From Thiotrichaceae bacterium (lineage in GTDB: Bacteria > Pseudomonadota > Gammaproteobacteria > Beggiatoales > Beggiatoaceae), in the NCBI GenBank assembly GCA_016745055.1, contig JADGDF010000022.1, forward strand, positions 1-37,429: DNA of 37,429 nt, in the 5' to 3' direction. The translations under genes were made by a program, and so were the position numbers. Within the stretch, counting starts at the first letter, position 1; each line of letters opens with the position of its first letter. Positions 1 to 7,084 of the stretch are shown here, piece by piece. The notes beneath the pieces were generated by a model. The model did no database searches. It was given only the letters and a program-made list of their open reading frames with translations, and was not told the DNA's origin.

Positions 1-95
1 CAGCGATTTTCCTATGGTTGCTCGAACAATAAACGCAGGAAGAAACTCAACACTGTTGACCAAATGGCCAATTGGAGTGCTTAAATTGATGCCTA

Positions 96-127
96 TGGGT
101 TTCACTGTCGTTCTACCCACCCTACGC
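96..127. repeat. Short interrupted palindrome, dispersed-repeat type
   Basis: The segment has TGGGTTTC at one end and TACCCA near the other, followed by CCCTACGC. This resembles the GTAGGGTGGG / GAAACCCA palindromes dispersed in cyanobacterial and Beggiatoa-type genomes (recalled, not searched). It overlaps the stop codon of the neighbouring minus-strand gene at 122-124. Only one copy lies in this window, so its dispersed nature is inference. Positions 1-95 hold no gene I can support. Confidence 0.4.
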
Positions 128-361
128 TTGCTTTTCATACTTTATAAATTCCCATGGAATTTCCTTTTTGAATATTTCTATTGCTTTTTCCATTTGCTCC
201 AACGAAACATTTTCTTTAAAAACAGTAATCGTTCTTGTTTGTTCTGTATCATCTCGAAATATTTCTATTACCAATTCATCATTTCGATATATTTCGACAC
301 CAACGCCGTCTCTTGGGTTTACATCACTTGCTACGACTATTTTATCTTTGTTTTCTGGCAT
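122..361 (-). CDS. Small conserved cassette protein, unknown function
   Basis: A 79-residue acidic protein, probably cytoplasmic: no signal peptide or membrane helix is visible. It starts with MPENKDKIVV and has an alternating pattern (VEIYRND, IEIFRDD, RTITVF) suggesting a small beta-sheet followed by a C-terminal amphipathic helix (EQMEKAIEIFKKEIP). I chose the ATG at 361 because the open frame upstream (ATGs at 385 and 406) runs into the attC-like hairpin at 385-435, as expected when a cassette ORF follows an attC. No convincing ribosome-binding site is visible for any of these starts. It resembles short proteins carried on integron cassettes (memory, not a search). Function unknown. Confidence 0.65.
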   Translation of the reverse strand: MPENKDKIVVASDVNPRDGVGVEIYRNDELVIEIFRDDTEQTRTITVFKENVSLEQMEKAIEIFKKEIPWEFIKYEKQA

Positions 362-384
362 AGCTATTTCATTTTTTTTACACA

Positions 385-435
385 TAACGCCAAGCATCAG
401 CGGCACGGACCTTTGGTGCGTGTAGCGACGTGTTA
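385..435 (-). repeat. attC-like recombination site 1
   Basis: On the minus strand the site opens with TAAC (from 435) and closes with GTTA (to 385). The inner arms pair: TCAGCGGCACGGACC on the plus strand matches TCGCTACACGCACC read on the minus strand, with one extra base and few mismatches. This imperfect hairpin with extrahelical bases between TAAC/GTTA boxes is the architecture of integron attC sites. The stop codon of the upstream gene (433-435) lies inside the box, common in gene cassettes. The site is short for an attC. Confidence 0.6.
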
Positions 436-783
436 TATTAATTTAGCCTTAAACTGTGCATATAGGTTCGTTGGAGAAGAGTCAAAATATTTGAATAATG
501 CGGGACATAGCCAACCTTCCATATCCAAACTCTTTGAGTAATACCAATTTCCGCCTGATTCCTCTCTGCGCCATATAAACTCTATTTGATGACCTGGAAA
601 CGGGGTTGATGAAAACAATAATGAGAATCCTTTGTCTGCATCAATTATTTCTGACGCCATCTTTTCAATAATATCATCTGCGCCGGAAACAAAAGGCTCT
701 TGGAGTAGGCCTACCTTTTCGTCATCAAACACCCATATTCCTTCATATTTATATGGATGAATTACAATTATTGAATTTGCCAT
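433..783 (-). CDS. DUF6717-like cassette protein
   Basis: A 116-residue soluble protein beginning MANSIIVIHPYKYEGIWVF. I place the start at 783 because GGCGGA lies just upstream and the earlier in-frame codons translate the attC-like hairpin at 810-860. Conserved-looking blocks are YKYEGIWVFDD, GLLQEPFVSGADDIIEKM, STPFPGHQIEFIWRREE, GGNWYY and MEGWLCPALFKYF. This pattern matches my recollection of the DUF6717 family, small proteins of unknown role often found alone; the assignment needs a profile search. The stop codon is embedded in attC-like site 1, so gene plus site form one cassette. No catalytic motif is apparent. Confidence 0.7.
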   Translation of the reverse strand: MANSIIVIHPYKYEGIWVFDDEKVGLLQEPFVSGADDIIEKMASEIIDADKGFSLLFSSTPFPGHQIEFIWRREESGGNWYYSKSLDMEGWLCPALFKYFDSSPTNLYAQFKAKLI

Positions 784-809
784 ATTTCCGCCAGTAATTT
801 TGTAGAATA

Positions 810-860
810 TAATGTCAAGGTAAGCGGAGCGTTTTTTGCGTCCGCTTGACCACACTGTTA
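810..860 (-). repeat. attC-like recombination site 2
   Basis: The plus strand reads GGTAAGCGGAGCG, a T6 loop, then CGTCCGCTTGACC. GGT-AAGCGGA pairs with its complement except for one unpaired C, giving a strong hairpin with an extrahelical base. The right box on the plus strand is GTTA (857-860); the left box is TAAT (810-813) where TAAC is expected, so this site may be degenerate. It separates the DUF6717-like gene from the receiver-domain gene. Confidence 0.55.
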
Positions 861-875
861 CAAGAAGGCCTAGCT

Positions 876-1214
876 TCAAGAAACTAGGCCGCTTATTACT
901 TTATTAATGTTTTTGAATTCAATTTTCTTGCAGACTGCATTTGCACCAGCTTTTAGCATTGCATCATTACCTTTGGTATGTGATGAAACTGCAATTATTG
1001 GAATAGCGCTATCAATGGTTCGGAAGTACTCAACGAACTCATTACCTTTACCGTCATTAAGATCATAGTCACACATGACCAGATCAAAACTATCATCAGC
1101 TCCTACCTTAGCTTCTTGGACAGTAGGAACGACTTGAATATCATGATCCTTGAGAAATTCACGCTTCACTGCGTCAATAAAAGCTTGATGATTTTCAACG
1201 TACAATATTTTCAT
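876..1214 (-). CDS. Stand-alone response-regulator receiver domain
   Basis: A 112-residue single receiver (CheY-like) domain with no output domain. It begins MKILYVENHQ, so the acidic pocket is E7/N8 rather than the usual two acidic residues. The phospho-acceptor is D49 in LVMCDYDLND, the switch Ser is S77 in IIAVSSH, and the conserved Lys is K96 or K97 in AVCKKIEF. Such proteins relay phosphate or act by protein contact; the cognate kinase cannot be told, though a receiver-kinase hybrid lies at 17916-19016. It sits between attC-like sites 1231-1289 and 810-860 and therefore looks like a cassette gene. The weakened acidic pocket could mean altered metal binding. Confidence 0.85.
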   Translation of the reverse strand: MKILYVENHQAFIDAVKREFLKDHDIQVVPTVQEAKVGADDSFDLVMCDYDLNDGKGNEFVEYFRTIDSAIPIIAVSSHTKGNDAMLKAGANAVCKKIEFKNINKVISGLVS

Positions 1215-1230
1215 TTATTCACTTAAAAAT

Positions 1231-1289
1231 GTAACGCCAACCATCAGCGGCGCGGCTTAGCCGTGTCCGACTGCATGCATTTGTTAGCG
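1231..1289 (-). repeat. attC-like recombination site 3
   Basis: This is the best of the three sites. On the minus strand it reads CGCTAACAAATGCATGCAG, then a variable core with GGCTTAGCC, and ends CGCTGATGGTTGGCGTTAC. The arm CAGTCGG pairs with CAGCGG leaving one unpaired T, the asymmetry that directs integron strand choice. The outer boxes are TAAC and GTTA. The last ~15 codons and stop (1244-1246) of the antitoxin gene lie within it, typical for cassette genes. Confidence 0.75.
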
Positions 1290-1564
1290 GTTACATCGTG
1301 TAAGCAACCAGAAACATACTTGTGAAGTATGCTTGATACTAATGTTTGGTAAGGGATTCCTTCAATTACTGCGCGCTTTTGAATGGCTTCAAGGTCTCGA
1401 CTTGAAATGCGAATATTGATTCGTTTGTCTTTTTTAAATGTAGTCGCTGCGGCCTCCATAATTTGTTTTTTACGGGCAGGGGTCAACACTGATTCATATT
1501 CATCGGCTTCAAATGCTGCTAGTAGCATTTTTTCGTCTTTATCTAATTTCACTTTACTCATCAT
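1244..1564 (-). CDS. CopG-like ribbon-helix-helix antitoxin
   Basis: A 106-residue protein with a disordered acidic N-terminus (KVKLDKDEKMLLAAFEAD) and a ribbon-helix-helix segment around residues 45-85 (KDKRINIRISSRDLEAIQKR followed by GIPYQTLVSSILHKYVSG). This is the usual form of CopG/BrnA-type antitoxins that bind their toxin and repress their own operon. GGGAG lies a few bases upstream of the tandem ATGs at 1564 and 1561. The gene begins inside the end of the toxin gene (11-base overlap), indicating translational coupling. The tail after KYVSGCLHD is translated from the attC-like site and is probably not part of the fold. Confidence 0.85.
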   Translation of the reverse strand: MMSKVKLDKDEKMLLAAFEADEYESVLTPARKKQIMEAAATTFKKDKRINIRISSRDLEAIQKRAVIEGIPYQTLVSSILHKYVSGCLHDVTANKCMQSDTAKPRR

Positions 1565-1835
1565 TTTCTCCCAAGTAGTGCTTGGTGGCTTTTCGGCTAG
1601 GGATAATTGTCTTTAGAAAGATGTGTTCATCTAATTCCACATATGGCACTAAATAAGCGTAAGACTCTATTGCCACAATGAATATAGGTTGGTGGGCATA
1701 GTCTTTTTGGTTCGGATGAACAATGTCATCTAGTAATTCTTCAGATTGGAGATGAAAAATCACTTCCTCGAAGGAAACACCAGGCTCTTCAATGAGTTGT
1801 TGATTTTTCTCTGGGTCCCAGTCAAATAACTTCAT
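1554..1835 (-). CDS. BrnT-like toxin of a type II toxin-antitoxin pair
   Basis: A 93-residue protein. The N-terminus KLFDWDPEKNQQLIEEPGVS fits the BrnT pattern (F-W-D-x-x-K-N ... G-V-S-F-E), and the C-terminus IIPSRKATKHYL fits the BrnT strand ending in an SARKA-like motif. BrnT toxins are ribonucleases related to RelE that inhibit translation; here function is inferred from fold similarity and from the overlapping antitoxin gene. Toxin precedes antitoxin, the BrnTA order. The ATG at 1835 has no ribosome-binding site and lies only nine bases from a TATAAT box, so the mRNA may be essentially leaderless. It could also be an unnamed sister family of BrnT. Confidence 0.8.
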   Translation of the reverse strand: MKLFDWDPEKNQQLIEEPGVSFEEVIFHLQSEELLDDIVHPNQKDYAHQPIFIVAIESYAYLVPYVELDEHIFLKTIIPSRKATKHYLGENDE

Positions 1836-1843
1836 GAGACCGG

Positions 1844-1872
1844 ATTATAGCATAACGTGTGCCTTTTGGCAT
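1844..1872 (-). promoter_or_regulatory. Predicted promoter and operator of the toxin-antitoxin pair
   Basis: On the minus strand, TGCTATAAT is an extended -10 with the consensus hexamer at 1849-1844. A -35-like ATGCCA is at 1872-1867 with a 17-base spacer. The inverted repeat TGCC-TTTT-GGCA (1860-1871) overlaps the -35 and is a reasonable site for antitoxin autorepression. The predicted transcription start falls within a few bases of the toxin ATG. Computed by eye only. The rest of 1873-2039 shows no gene. Confidence 0.5.
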
Positions 1873-2039
1873 CTTTTGACAGTCGCTCACTGCGAGACAT
1901 GGAGAGGTGAAGCTGGTGTCGAGTAAACTGGAGCAATCATATGTGCCACGTTCTCCATTGTTAAACACAAGAGATATTCATCATTTAGTGTAGATTACCT
2001 CCTGTTGTATACTGTGATTATTCGCAGAAGGAGAAATTA

Positions 2040-5000
2040 ATGGAACTCATCATTCACTTTAGTTCACCCACCGAATTTTCTGTGCGTTATGACGATGATG
2101 AAACAGAGCGTTTAACGTTTAATAATCCCATCAGTGATGAACATTATCAGGACATACGTTGGTATTTGGAAACCTATTCTACGGCTTATATTGCAGAGCC
2201 AGATACGAATCAGGCTGGACGTATTGAAGCGCAAATACCCAAATGGGGAGAGGCGTTGTTTAATGCGGTGTTTTTGCAAAATCGAGCGGCGCAACGTATG
2301 TTGGATCGTTTGCAGGACGAAGAGGATGACAAGCGTTATGTCACGATTAGCGCCGTGTATCCTGACGTGTTGAGTTTGCCGTGGGAGTTGTTGAAAGACC
2401 CTGACGGTGCGTTTTTGTTTAATGAAAATCCACGCATTGCCGTGCGTCGTAGTTTGAAAACCCGTGGTGGACGTAAAGCGCATAAGGTGAAAACCAAAGA
2501 GACATTGCGGTTGTTATTTGTCATCAGTCGCCCCAAAGAGTCGGGATTTATTGACCCACGTTTGGATGCCCAAGCAGTGTTGAAGGCATTGGAAGGCGTT
2601 GAGCAAATAGAGGTGGAATTTTTACGTCAGGCTACGTTTGATGCGTTAATTCACCGTTTGGAAAATGAGGACTTACCGCCAGTGGATATTGTTCATTTTG
2701 ATGGGCATGGCGTGTTTGATAGTTCGGGGCAATTAGCGGCTAAAGGTGTGCGTTGGGAAGGGTTTAAAAAAGAGGACAGCAAGACCAAACAAATGGGGTA
2801 TTTGTTGTTTGAAGATGCCAAGGGCGAGAAAGCCTTGGTATCTGCGGATATGTTGGGGGAAATGTTACATCAGCAGCAGGTCAGTTTGATGGTGTTATCA
2901 GCCTGTCAATCGGCAATGGTGGCGGGTGAGGATGCCTTGAACAGCGTGGCTGCACGGTTGGTACATGCAGGGATTCCGTCGGTATTGGCCATGACTTACA
3001 CCGTGTTAATTAAAACTACAGAATTGTTGTTTCATGCGTTTTATGCGGAATTGGCCAAGGGCCAGCATACGGGGGAGGCGCTGGAAAATGCGCGGCGGTA
3101 TTTGTTTCGGCATATGGCGCGGGGGCAACGGCGTTTTGGGGTGCGGGAGTTTGAATTGCAGTTGCGGGATTGGTTTATTCCGGCCTTGTATCAAAATGGG
3201 CGGGATCATACCTTATTGAAAAAGGTGGATATCGCACCGGTGGAGGAACCGGTTTGGCATAATTTATCTGAGCTTCAGTTAGAAACGCATTTTTTTGGAC
3301 GTTCTAAGGAATTATGGGACTTAGAGCGCTGGTTAATAGACGGTGCCAAACGTATCACGATGGCAGGGTTTGGTGGGCAGGGCAAAACGGCCTTGGCTAT
3401 TGAATTTGGTCGGTGGTTGAAACAAAAGGGCTGGTTTGACTGGTTGGTGTTTGTTGATTACAAAGCGTTTCAAGGCGTGGATGCTGTTAGTTATGTGGTC
3501 AGTAGTGTGGGTGTGGTGTTGGAAGAAAGTTTGTTGGATGCGGACGCGGCGGGTCAGGCATTGGCAAAAACTTCGACTTTACTGATGTTGGATAATGTGG
3601 AAAGTCTGGAAACGGTGGTGTTAATGGAGTTGTTGACGGTGGTGGCGAAGTGGCCAGCGATTGTGTTGTTGACGACGCGGCAGTTAACGGGCTTTGAGCA
3701 TGAGCAGTATCCCGTGGCAGGGAGTTTGGTGCATCGACATGTGGTGTTGGAGGGCTTGCGGGAAGCCGATGCGGTGGATTATTTGCAGTTTTTGTTGAGT
3801 TTGCCGCCCGAACCGAATCGTGGTGTGTTGATGTTGGATGAGGGAGCACGCAAGTATCAGGATTATGCGCGGTTGTTGCGGTTGGTGAAGTTTCATCCGT
3901 TGTCAATTCAAACGATTGCGCATTTGTTGAAAACGCGGGTGTTGGGGAGTGTTGAGGAGCGTTTGGGTCAGTTAATGGCGGAATTGCCAGATAATCCAGT
4001 GTTGGCGTCTTTGAAGTTGTCGATTGAGCGATTGGATGCGGAGGCACAGCAGTATTTACCGTTGTTGGGGGTGTTTCAGGGTGGGGCGATGGAGAATACA
4101 CTATTGAATATTACGGAAATTCCGAAGGAAATATGGGCTAAGTTACGCCCTTTGTTGGAAACTACGGGATTGGTTCAAGTAGAAACTTTACCAAATATTG
4201 TTGCTCCTTATCTTCAATTCCATCCCGCTTTGAGTACAGCGTTACAATCAAATGATGATATTTTACGTCAGCGTCATCAGTGTTTTTATTATGAATTCTC
4301 GTGTGATTTATACAATAAAGAAAACAAAACTACATTTAAAACTCGTATTATTGCCAAACAAGAATTACCTAATTTATTATTTGCTGTTAAAGGCGCATTG
4401 GCAAATGCTGCTGATTATGCTGGGGAATTTGTAAAAAATGTGAATCTGTTTTTAAATTTTGGGGGCTTACAACGTGATCTGGCAAAACTCAACGAACAAG
4501 TTTCTAAATTAGCAGGAGAACTAGGAAGTCAAAATTGGTTTTTTAGCAAATGGAGCACTGGATATCAATTATTTGATGCAGGTCATTATTTCCAAGCTGC
4601 CAATATTTTTACTGAAATTTTAACTGATTTCGGTGCTACAACTAGTTATAATCATTCTGCAACTTTAGGCATGTTAGCACGCTGTTTCAGATTTCAAGGA
4701 CAAAGCGAAAAAGCTATTATTTACTACCGACAAAGCTTAGTGACTGCCCAACAATTAGAAAAAAATGAAAGAACACAAAGTCAAATAGGAGGTTTATACA
4801 GTGATCTAGCTGATATGCTTACTGATATAGGGCATTACACAAAAGCACAGAAAGCTTATGAATATAGTTTAGCAATTACACAGCAACTTAAAGATTTTAG
4901 AGGAGAAGCTGTAAACCAAGGACAACTTGGTTACTTAGCCTCGGTTCAAAATAAACTAATGGAAGCGAAACAACGTTATCAGAGAGCCATTCTACAATTT

Positions 5001-5768
5001 CAACAATTGAACGAACCATCACATGAAGCAATTTATTTATATCAATTAGGTGGAGTATATAAAAAGACTCAACAATGGAAAGCCGCAGAACATGTCTATC
5101 GGCAAGCTGCTAATATTGATGAAAATTTGGGGAATTTAACTGGAGCAGCCAAAACTTGGAACCAGTTAGCTTCTATTATGGAAATGGCGGGTAAATTAGA
5201 GGAAGCCGAGGCATGGTATCAAAAAGCAATTGAAAGTGGACAAAAAATAAAGGATTGGCTAGTAACAACAGTAGCATTGAGCAATCTTGCTAATCTCCTC
5301 CAAAATCAATCTGACCGTTTATCTGAAGCACAACAACTTGCTAAGCAAGCCTTAAAGATTTCTAAAACTTTAGATCCAGCAATGGTTACAATTTGGCATA
5401 CTTACTCGATTTTAGAACAAATTGCAGACAAACAAGGCGATACCCAAACTGCAAAAAACTATCGTCGTTTAGCACGAGAAGCCAAAGCTAATTTTATGGG
5501 GACGCGGTATGAGTTGAAACAGATGCATAGAAAATTAATTTTAGTCGTGGCAAAAGGGGATAATGTTGAAGTAGCTTTGGAACCTTATCGTGATTCAGAT
5601 TGGGAAAATCTCAAAATGGCCATTCAACAGATTTTAGCGGGAGAAAGAGATATGGAGAAATTGTGTGAGCCGTTGACTTTTTATGATGCTCCCATTATTA
5701 CCGCTATCCTAGAAGGGATTGAGCGACCGGAGAGTTTGAAGTGGTTTGAACAAAATGATATAGATTAA
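2040..5768 (+). CDS. CHAT protease-like / STAND (NB-ARC) ATPase / TPR protein
   Basis: A 1242-residue cytoplasmic multidomain protein. Residues ~1-140 form an N-terminal lead-in. A CHAT (caspase/separase-like) domain spans ~150-385 with candidate catalytic H223 in VHFDGHG and C289 in VLSACQS. An ATPase domain follows a linker (FFGRSKEL): Walker A GFGGQGKT with K449, Walker B LLMLDN with D518, LLTTR as sensor, HPLSIQ (~619) as the GLPL-like motif. A winged-helix-like segment (~655-720) precedes about eight TPR-type repeats (~835-1155) and a short C-terminal cap. This is the plan of signal-transducing NTPases: repeats sense, STAND oligomerises, CHAT cleaves. CHAT proteases act in bacterial immunity and cell-death pathways; the substrate here is unknown. 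AAGGAG precedes the ATG; a TATACT box lies at 2008-2013. The TPR-coding part (~4140-5500) is A-rich, unlike its G/T-rich flanks. The last codons are duplicated downstream. Confidence 0.9.
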   Translation: MELIIHFSSPTEFSVRYDDDETERLTFNNPISDEHYQDIRWYLETYSTAYIAEPDTNQAGRIEAQIPKWGEALFNAVFLQNRAAQRMLDRLQDEEDDKRYVTISAVYPDVLSLPWELLKDPDGAFLFNENPRIAVRRSLKTRGGRKAHKVKTKETLRLLFVISRPKESGFIDPRLDAQAVLKALEGVEQIEVEFLRQATFDALIHRLENEDLPPVDIVHFDGHGVFDSSGQLAAKGVRWEGFKKEDSKTKQMGYLLFEDAKGEKALVSADMLGEMLHQQQVSLMVLSACQSAMVAGEDALNSVAARLVHAGIPSVLAMTYTVLIKTTELLFHAFYAELAKGQHTGEALENARRYLFRHMARGQRRFGVREFELQLRDWFIPALYQNGRDHTLLKKVDIAPVEEPVWHNLSELQLETHFFGRSKELWDLERWLIDGAKRITMAGFGGQGKTALAIEFGRWLKQKGWFDWLVFVDYKAFQGVDAVSYVVSSVGVVLEESLLDADAAGQALAKTSTLLMLDNVESLETVVLMELLTVVAKWPAIVLLTTRQLTGFEHEQYPVAGSLVHRHVVLEGLREADAVDYLQFLLSLPPEPNRGVLMLDEGARKYQDYARLLRLVKFHPLSIQTIAHLLKTRVLGSVEERLGQLMAELPDNPVLASLKLSIERLDAEAQQYLPLLGVFQGGAMENTLLNITEIPKEIWAKLRPLLETTGLVQVETLPNIVAPYLQFHPALSTALQSNDDILRQRHQCFYYEFSCDLYNKENKTTFKTRIIAKQELPNLLFAVKGALANAADYAGEFVKNVNLFLNFGGLQRDLAKLNEQVSKLAGELGSQNWFFSKWSTGYQLFDAGHYFQAANIFTEILTDFGATTSYNHSATLGMLARCFRFQGQSEKAIIYYRQSLVTAQQLEKNERTQSQIGGLYSDLADMLTDIGHYTKAQKAYEYSLAITQQLKDFRGEAVNQGQLGYLASVQNKLMEAKQRYQRAILQFQQLNEPSHEAIYLYQLGGVYKKTQQWKAAEHVYRQAANIDENLGNLTGAAKTWNQLASIMEMAGKLEEAEAWYQKAIESGQKIKDWLVTTVALSNLANLLQNQSDRLSEAQQLAKQALKISKTLDPAMVTIWHTYSILEQIADKQGDTQTAKNYRRLAREAKANFMGTRYELKQMHRKLILVVAKGDNVEVALEPYRDSDWENLKMAIQQILAGERDMEKLCEPLTFYDAPIITAILEGIERPESLKWFEQNDID

Positions 5769-5834
5769 GAGAAGAGTAGGCTTATTTTGTCTGAATCAGG
5801 ATTTTCAGGATTAAAGAATTGACAGGATGAAACA

Positions 5835-5867
5835 AGACCTGGCAGGTTTTGAAAACCTGCCAGGTCT
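5835..5867. repeat. 33-bp perfect palindrome, copy 1
   Basis: AGACCTGGCAGGTTTT, a central G, then the exact complement: 16 bp arms. It could form a long hairpin on either strand and may act as a bidirectional transcription stop after the CHAT gene. Similar AGACCTGGCAGG palindromes are dispersed in some bacterial genomes (recollection). Confidence 0.85.
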
Positions 5868-6019
5868 GCCGTTGTTGAAATCAAAGCCTCTTGGCACTAA
5901 ACATTAAGCGACCGGAGAGTTTGAGGTGGTTTGAACAAGATGATACAGATTAAGGGAGGAGTAGGATTATTTTGTCTGAATCAGGATTTTCAGGATTAAA
6001 GAATTGACAGGATGAAACA

Positions 6020-6052
6020 AGACCTGGCAGGTTTTGAAAACCTGCCAGGTCT
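6020..6052. repeat. 33-bp perfect palindrome, copy 2
   Basis: Identical to the palindrome at 5835-5867, exactly 185 bases away, because it is part of the tandem duplication. Confidence 0.85.
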
Positions 6053-6264
6053 GCCGTTGTTGAAATCAAAGCCTCTTGGCACTAAACCTCACGCTGCGAT
6101 CACTTGACACCTTGCCAAGACTCCCTAAATTACCTGACTTAAAGAACCGTTTTAGTTTGAGAGGAAAAGCAAGGACTTCAACCCTAGATAACTGACTTAT
6201 CAGAAAGTATTGGGGGCAAATACCTACCCTTACTTATACACTAATTTTAATTATTATAAAAACC

Positions 6265-6294
6265 TTCGCAAACACTAGATTTTTCTTATATAAT
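6265..6294 (+). promoter_or_regulatory. Predicted sigma70-type promoter
   Basis: TTCGCA (6265-6270) and a consensus TATAAT (6289-6294) are separated by 18 bases and lie about 40 bases upstream of the start at 6334. The -35 matches four of six consensus bases. Confidence 0.5.
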
Positions 6295-6333
6295 GCTTTA
6301 AAAATTAACCACCATTTAATTAGGAGAAACTTA

Positions 6334-6948
6334 ATGGAACAGTCGCTAGAACAATCAGTTAAAACGCTTGTTGCACATCTAGAACTTAGTGAAAGACGTT
6401 ACCAACAGGAGAAAAAACGTTCTCGTTGGTTAGGTATTGCACTGGTTTTATCACTTATTGTTAGTTTGACGACTGTCATGTTTAATATCAGTATGGTGGA
6501 CGAAGTTCAAGCAGTAGACGCAGGTGTTTCTCAACAAATGCAACAGAGTATGCCACCGGGTATGGAGGAACTTATCAAGGAAATGACTATTTTCTTGAAA
6601 GCCTTAAATGCGCCTGAAACCCAACAAGCAATGGGAAATGTTGTGACATTTATTAATTCAGAACAAACACATAAAGCATTTTCAGCCATGACCAATTTAG
6701 CAGGTCACATTGAAATGAAAAAGCTCGCTGAAGCAATGGGATTGATTGATGATATTATTATCAAAACCAACGGTGTTCTTCAAGATGGTCAAATTGCGGA
6801 TGGAATTAATGATCTATTTGGAATTATTCAAGGTATCAGTAGAGATATGCGGGTAATGGCTGTCGATATGCATAGAATGTCAAATGCGGCAACGCCAGCA
6901 ATGGGCGAAATGTACGACATCATGCGTTTTGTGCCAACGCCTCGTTAA
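6334..6948 (+). CDS. Membrane-anchored protein of unknown function
   Basis: A 204-residue protein with a charged N-terminus (QEKKRSRW), one transmembrane helix at about residues 32-52 (WLGIALVLSLIVSLTTVMF), and a long helical, methionine-rich domain probably outside the inner membrane. The domain has repeated helical segments (MEELIKEMTIFLKAL, MKKLAEAMGLIDDII) and ends DMHRMSNAATPAMGEMYDIM plus a short tail. TAGGAG sits just upstream of the ATG. Proteins ending in a similar Met-rich tail occur beside lipid-transport or MCE-type genes in some proteobacteria, but I cannot assign a family. It stands alone, with its own promoter, between the repeat region and convergent nuoG. Confidence 0.8.
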   Translation: MEQSLEQSVKTLVAHLELSERRYQQEKKRSRWLGIALVLSLIVSLTTVMFNISMVDEVQAVDAGVSQQMQQSMPPGMEELIKEMTIFLKALNAPETQQAMGNVVTFINSEQTHKAFSAMTNLAGHIEMKKLAEAMGLIDDIIIKTNGVLQDGQIADGINDLFGIIQGISRDMRVMAVDMHRMSNAATPAMGEMYDIMRFVPTPR

Positions 6949-7051
6949 AAAGCTTGTAACACATTCTTTTATACAATTTGCTTTATATTGAAGTCTTTAG
7001 GGTAAATTTCAGATTGGATTAAGGAATGGGAATTAAATAAAATCAGAAAAA

Positions 7052-7084
7052 AGACCTGGCAGGTTTTGAAAAACTGCCAGGTCT
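7052..7084. repeat. 33-bp palindrome, copy 3 (one mismatch)
   Basis: Same element as at 5835-5867 but with one change in the right arm (AAAACTGCC instead of AAACCTGCC). It lies in the 280-base gap between two convergent genes, where a shared terminator would be expected. No other terminator hairpin is evident in 6949-7230. Confidence 0.8.

Larger units (their letters stand above)
5718..6087. repeat. 185-bp tandem duplication including the 3' end of the CHAT gene
   Basis: Copy 1 runs 5718-5902 and copy 2 runs 5903-6087. Each contains the end of the CHAT-STAND-TPR reading frame, a TTTGTCTGAATCAGGATT stretch, and a 33-bp palindrome. Copy 2 would encode the tail RPESLRWFEQDDTD plus TAA against RPESLKWFEQNDID in the real gene. 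The six base differences I see between copies lie in roughly the first 70 bases; the remaining ~115 bases look identical. The sequence 6088-6264 after the repeat holds no gene I can support. Confidence 0.9.

Noticed and set aside
14..541. Long plus-strand open frame across the left end
   Set aside because: It is antisense to two minus-strand genes and an attC-like site, and its translation is low-complexity aromatic.
3499..4101. 200-codon minus-strand open frame inside the CHAT gene
   Set aside because: The translation is Pro/Thr/His-rich without domains; it results from the strong G/T bias of the sense strand in this stretch.
5718..6087. Tandem repeat as CRISPR or satellite
   Set aside because: There are only two long units, without spacers and with a gene end inside; it is a segmental duplication.
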